This document shows positions 60,568-64,000 of a DNA stretch of 64,000 nucleotides, piece by piece. The stretch spans positions 115,805 through 179,804 of the forward strand of contig CAKOGP040002147.1 of NCBI GenBank assembly GCA_933822405.4. The letters are read 5' to 3'. The notes under the pieces are model-generated. The model searched no databases. It was not told the DNA's origin and saw nothing but the letters and a program-made list of their open reading frames with translations. Each line of letters begins with the position of its first letter. Within the stretch, counting starts at the first letter, position 1. Both the position numbers and the translations under genes were made by a program. The DNA comes from Cylindrotheca closterium (taxonomy: Eukaryota > Bacillariophyta > Bacillariophyceae > Bacillariales > Bacillariaceae).

Positions 60568-61565
60568 ATGCAAACTATTCTTGTTACTGGCGCAAACACT
60601 GGTGAGTCAATCAGTGCAAATTTGTGTGAAAAAAAGAAAAGAATGAATCAATCAATCAATCAATCAATCGTCAACTTATTGTTCTTGAAAGATATCCAAT
60701 TTCTCATTTCGTTGCATCTTTCTTCTCTTTGAAACTAACCCTTTCAGGAATCGGCTTGGCTCTCTGCAAGCAGCTATGCAAAGATCATGGCGCCAAAGTC
60801 TTTCTTGGCTCCCGCAGCGTTGACAAGGGACAAGCTGCTGTGAAGGATGTCTTGGATTATGCCGGAGCAGATGCCAAGGTGGAGCTTGTCCAGATCGATG
60901 TTGGAAACGACGAGTCGGTCCAGAAGGCAGCTGCTTCCTTGAAGGACAAGGGTATCAAATTGACTGCCATTGTCAACAACGCTGGAACTGGTTTGGCACA
61001 TGGATCATCCGATGAAATGGTCCTCAATGTCAATGTCATGGGCCCCAAACGAGTGGTGGATGCCTTTTCCCCACTTTTGGATCCAGCTGGTTCCAAAATT
61101 GTCAATGTGGGGAGTGGTGCTGGCCCCATGTACGTCAAGAAGCAAACTTTGAAGCGCACCAAATTCTTTGTCAATCCCAACATTACCTGGGAGGAAATCC
61201 AGGCGGAAGTCGAAAAGGGATGTACCAAAGACGATCCGGGACACGGCCCCATGGGTAGCTATGGTTTGTCCAAGGCCTTGGTGGCCAGTTATACCATGTT
61301 GCTAGCCCGCGAAATGAAGGACAAGAACGTCTCGGCCTTTTGCCTTTCGCCAGGATACATCGATACGGCAATCACGGCGGGTTTCGACGGTGGCAAGCCA
61401 GTCGAAGAAGGCACGGTTTCCATTCGGCACTGCCTCTTTGAAGCGAAACCTGAAGAAAGCGGATGGTTCTTTGGTTCCGATGCCAAGCGAAGCCCCTTGC
61501 ACTTTTTGAGAAATCCAGGTGAACCAGTCTTCGATGGCCAAATCAACCTCAGTGAAGTGGCTTGA
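60568..61565 (+). CDS. short-chain dehydrogenase/reductase, carbonyl reductase-like
   Basis: Two exons, 60568-60601 and 60748-61565, give 283 residues. The 34-base first exon encodes MQTILVTGANT and the join completes the cofactor motif TGANTGIG, which fixes the splice and the start. Other SDR marks are NNAG (about residue 90), a catalytic Ser in NVGSGAG, Tyr and Lys in SYGLSK (YxxxK), and LSPGYIDT. These classical SDRs use NAD(P)H to reduce carbonyls; the substrate cannot be told. The insert between the Ser and Tyr motifs (KKQTLKRTKFF) is long, as in carbonyl reductase-type enzymes. No targeting sequence, so probably cytosolic. The intron contains (AATC)n at 60643-60669. Confidence 0.88.
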
Positions 61566-61678
61566 ATTTCTTTTTTTTAAGTTAATAATATTCTTGCTTT
61601 TCATAAAAAGGATTAGACTATATAGTGGTACAAGTATATAATAATAATGTACATGATGGTCATCGTACATGTTCTTTT

Positions 61679-63465
61679 TTATGACAATGGTACAAACTTT
61701 GTCTTTGTTTCTTCGTGCTTCAAGAACTGTTGGCCTCGATTTCCAAGAGTTTCGGGCATGGCGACTCCAAACAGAATGATTGGGAAAATCGAAATGAAAA
61801 AGGATCCTGCCAGCGATGCCGTGTGTCCAAAGTATTCCACCACCATTTGCCCGACTGGAGAAACAGAAAAGAAAAAAGAGTGAGTTGAATGTATTATAAC
61901 ATGCTTTTCATATAATCTGATCAGTGCGAGGACCAAAACCTACAGAAATTACTCATGGTTCCTCCCAAACCAAAACAGGACGCCGTCAGCCCCATGATAA
62001 CATTGAATCGACCGCTTCCAAAGGTGATGTCAGCCACCAACAATGGATGCAAGAGCCCAAAGAAACCTCCGCCAAGACCGTCCAGTATTTGTGTGGATAA
62101 CAGCCATGAGTCGCCCATGTCTTGCCACATGATAATCAAGGCACATCGCAACGGCAGTGTCAAAAGTCCTGCCATGAAGAGTGGCTTGCGCCCAATTCCA
62201 CGATCCGTAAGCTTCCCACCGACAATGGTGGCTAGACTCATGGTGGCCTGCGCCAAGACAATAGCACCTGCAATGAGTGGAATTGCAGATCTGCTGGGAC
62301 CATCGTCGTCATTGTCACCAGCTTGACCCATTAGCTCTCCAAGTACCAACAATACATTGGCATTGGCAAAATGAAAACTCCATCCAGTAATACACAGTAC
62401 TAAGGTCTTGCGATCAGAAAAGACTTCCAAGTAACTACTCGCTTCTGGAATTTCAGTAGGAGTTAGCTTTGGATCCCCCGTAAACAGTCCTTCCTTTTGA
62501 TTTCCAATATCCGATGACGATGGAGGTGGCATATCCGACATGGAGGATGGCACACGTTCCAAGTTACCTTGTTCGTCCATGGCTACATCGCCTTGGAATC
62601 CTCTTCCCATGAGCGGGTCTCCTTGTGGAACAAATCGCACGAACACAATGGCAATCAATGCGGATAGACCAATCACAAAGAAACAGTATTGGATATTGGG
62701 ATAGAAGATGTACGCCACGGAACCTGCCAGTCTGTAATATTGGAGTGGAAAAGAGAGAGAAATGGATATCAGTGCGATCGATATTTTCTGCCAACCATAA
62801 TGCTCGACATGGTTCTATATGATGATAGATGCCAGTAACTGTTTGAACACACTCACAATGCCGAAATGACAGATCCAATATGACCCCACAAAATATTCGA
62901 AGCCATGATGGCATCAAAATGTTCCGGCCCAAAGTTGGCCAATGTCAGCGAGGCCAAACAAGGCCCAATGAAGGAAGATGCAATCCCCTCAATCACCTTT
63001 GTCCCATACATGAGCCCCTGTTCCGAATCTCCTTGCACCAGTAGAATAGCGGACGCCGATAGGGCCGTGACAATGGACGCCACCACCAAGAATAATCGTC
63101 GATCAAACAAGGTCTTATCCACTATATCCCCCGCCACGGTTTGGACCAAGAGGGCCGTCAGACCCATCAAACTGAGTGCAATTCCGACGGATCCTTCGCT
63201 CCAACCCATATTCACCAGGTAGATACCCTGAAAGATATTCAATCCATCCCCCAGTTCTCCCAAGGCAAACGACACCAAGGCAAAGGCGACTGTGATGTGG
63301 CACGAATGTGAGGGCCATGATGGATGATGATGGATAAAGATGCAACACGCAAGAACTGCAAGATGAGCGCACCGCAGCAGATGCACAGATTGAAAATGTC
63401 ATTTTTTGATACGGGAAACGCATACCTTTGGGACTGAAATGACCAACGTGCTGAGTGTCAAACAT
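61679..63465 (-). CDS. major facilitator superfamily transporter
   Basis: Four exons, complement 63426-63465, 62857-63289, 61944-62731 and 61679-61854, give 478 residues; all phases agree. The first exon encodes only MFDTQHVGHFSPK. About 12 hydrophobic segments are split by a hydrophilic central loop (GFQGDVAMDEQGNLERVPSS ... TPTEIPEAS). MFS features include GWSEGSVGIALSLMGLTALLVQ, the loop 2-3-like GDIVDKTLFDRRLFL and its second-half counterpart GGKLTDRGIGRKPLFM. The substrate cannot be predicted. The C-terminus is a short charged tail. It converges with the SDR gene. Confidence 0.85.
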
Positions 63466-63920
63466 GATGAATGATGAATCAAAGAACGGTGTATAGTGAT
63501 ATTGGTCTGCTTCTATTTTGTTGTTTTGATTGTGCACAGAAGATGTCGATTGATCATCATCTTCAACTGCAATGTTTCATCATGCTCTTTTTGAAATATA
63601 TTTGCACGCACGTGCCTGCCGTTAGTATGCGACTCATTCGAATAGCGATCGAACCATGAGACTGAGACTGAGACTGCGACGATGAAGGTTTTGCGATGAT
63701 GATACATCACAGAGCACCTTTCAGGAAAAAATGTAACCAGAGTTGATCACTGATGTACATATGCACGTCTCGGGATTTGTGCATGGAAACAGTCAGTCGA
63801 GCAATAAAGAGAGGCTGTGCGACGCCGAGTTGTATAACTTTGCGCTTACGCAGATTATTGATCTAATCTACCGGTATCTCTCATCGCTTTGCGCATTCTG
63901 GATACAAATCAGTAATGTGC
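63466..63920. other. intergenic before LRR copy 3
   Basis: No gene seen. Includes the MFS promoter and a short (GACTGA)n tract near 63660. Confidence 0.4.
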
Positions 63921-63930
63921 CCATCATATA

Positions 63931-64000
63931 TACTTTGGAAACGAGGATGAAAGAATTTTCTGGAGATGTGACGGATCTAGTCGTTCATTCTCTCGTTCGA
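63931..64000 (+). pseudogene. BspA-like LRR protein, copy 3, 5' end only
   Basis: The last 70 bases align with the start of LRR copy 2: YFGNEDERI at 63931-63957 matches its YFGNEGESI, and DVTDLVVHSLVR at 63965-64000 matches its DVEELVVHPLVP. The two parts lie in different frames, so one extra T in the ATTTTC stretch near 63955 breaks the gene. The rest lies outside the window. Alternatively translation begins at ATG 63950 in the second frame. Confidence 0.6.

Noticed and set aside
1..64000. CRISPR arrays, operons, bacterial insertion sequences, tRNA or rRNA genes
   Set aside because: None seen by reading; gene structure is eukaryotic. A tRNAscan or Rfam search was not possible, so small RNA genes cannot be excluded.

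Overview
This is nuclear DNA of a stramenopile alga, most likely a pennate diatom. Supporting features are GT-AG spliceosomal introns of about 70-150 bp, N-terminal signal peptides followed by diatom-type plastid cleavage motifs (a Phe after an Ala-rich segment), a violaxanthin de-epoxidase-related protein, a Ty1/copia reverse transcriptase remnant, diatom-type BspA-like leucine-rich repeat proteins, and receptor proteins that join CHASE, guanylate cyclase and phosphodiesterase domains. A 337-bp run of N marks a draft assembly. The species cannot be fixed from the sequence alone.

Layout. 1-3.85 kb: two tandem BspA-like LRR/ankyrin genes, each with an inactivating lesion; a third copy begins in the last 70 bases of the window. 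4.5-15.6 kb: organelle housekeeping genes, namely mitochondrial 3-ketoacyl-CoA thiolase, a plastid VDE-related protein, an ABC1/COQ8-type kinase, a probable DUF1995 plastid protein, and a large protein combining mTERF repeats, NUMOD1-like modules and an RNase H-like domain. 17.1-41.9 kb: the main feature, five same-strand genes (A-E here) for two-pass membrane receptors of about 1,180 residues with an extracellular CHASE domain, a cytosolic class III cyclase domain and a C-terminal PDE domain. A broken copia element lies between D and E. 42.3-51.5 kb: a 2H cyclic phosphodiesterase-like gene, a secreted repeat protein, a 1,166-residue vWA protein and ribosomal protein eS27. 52.6-63.5 kb: a two-pore-channel-like cation channel, a diatom-type two-repeat protein, a multipass membrane protein, an SDR dehydrogenase and an MFS transporter.

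How the genes work together. The cyclase cluster would let one membrane protein sense an external ligand and both make and destroy cyclic nucleotide. The array shows recurrent gene conversion (A with B, D with E), stepwise intron differences (1 intron in A, 3 in B, 4 in C, D and E) and copy-specific changes at conserved cyclase positions, which suggests copies under divergent selection or partly inactivated. The neighbouring 2H phosphoesterase and cation channel could belong to the same signalling theme, but only proximity supports that. Exon joins below were made by eye from reading frame, GT-AG sites and protein similarity, and the phases agree for every gene.
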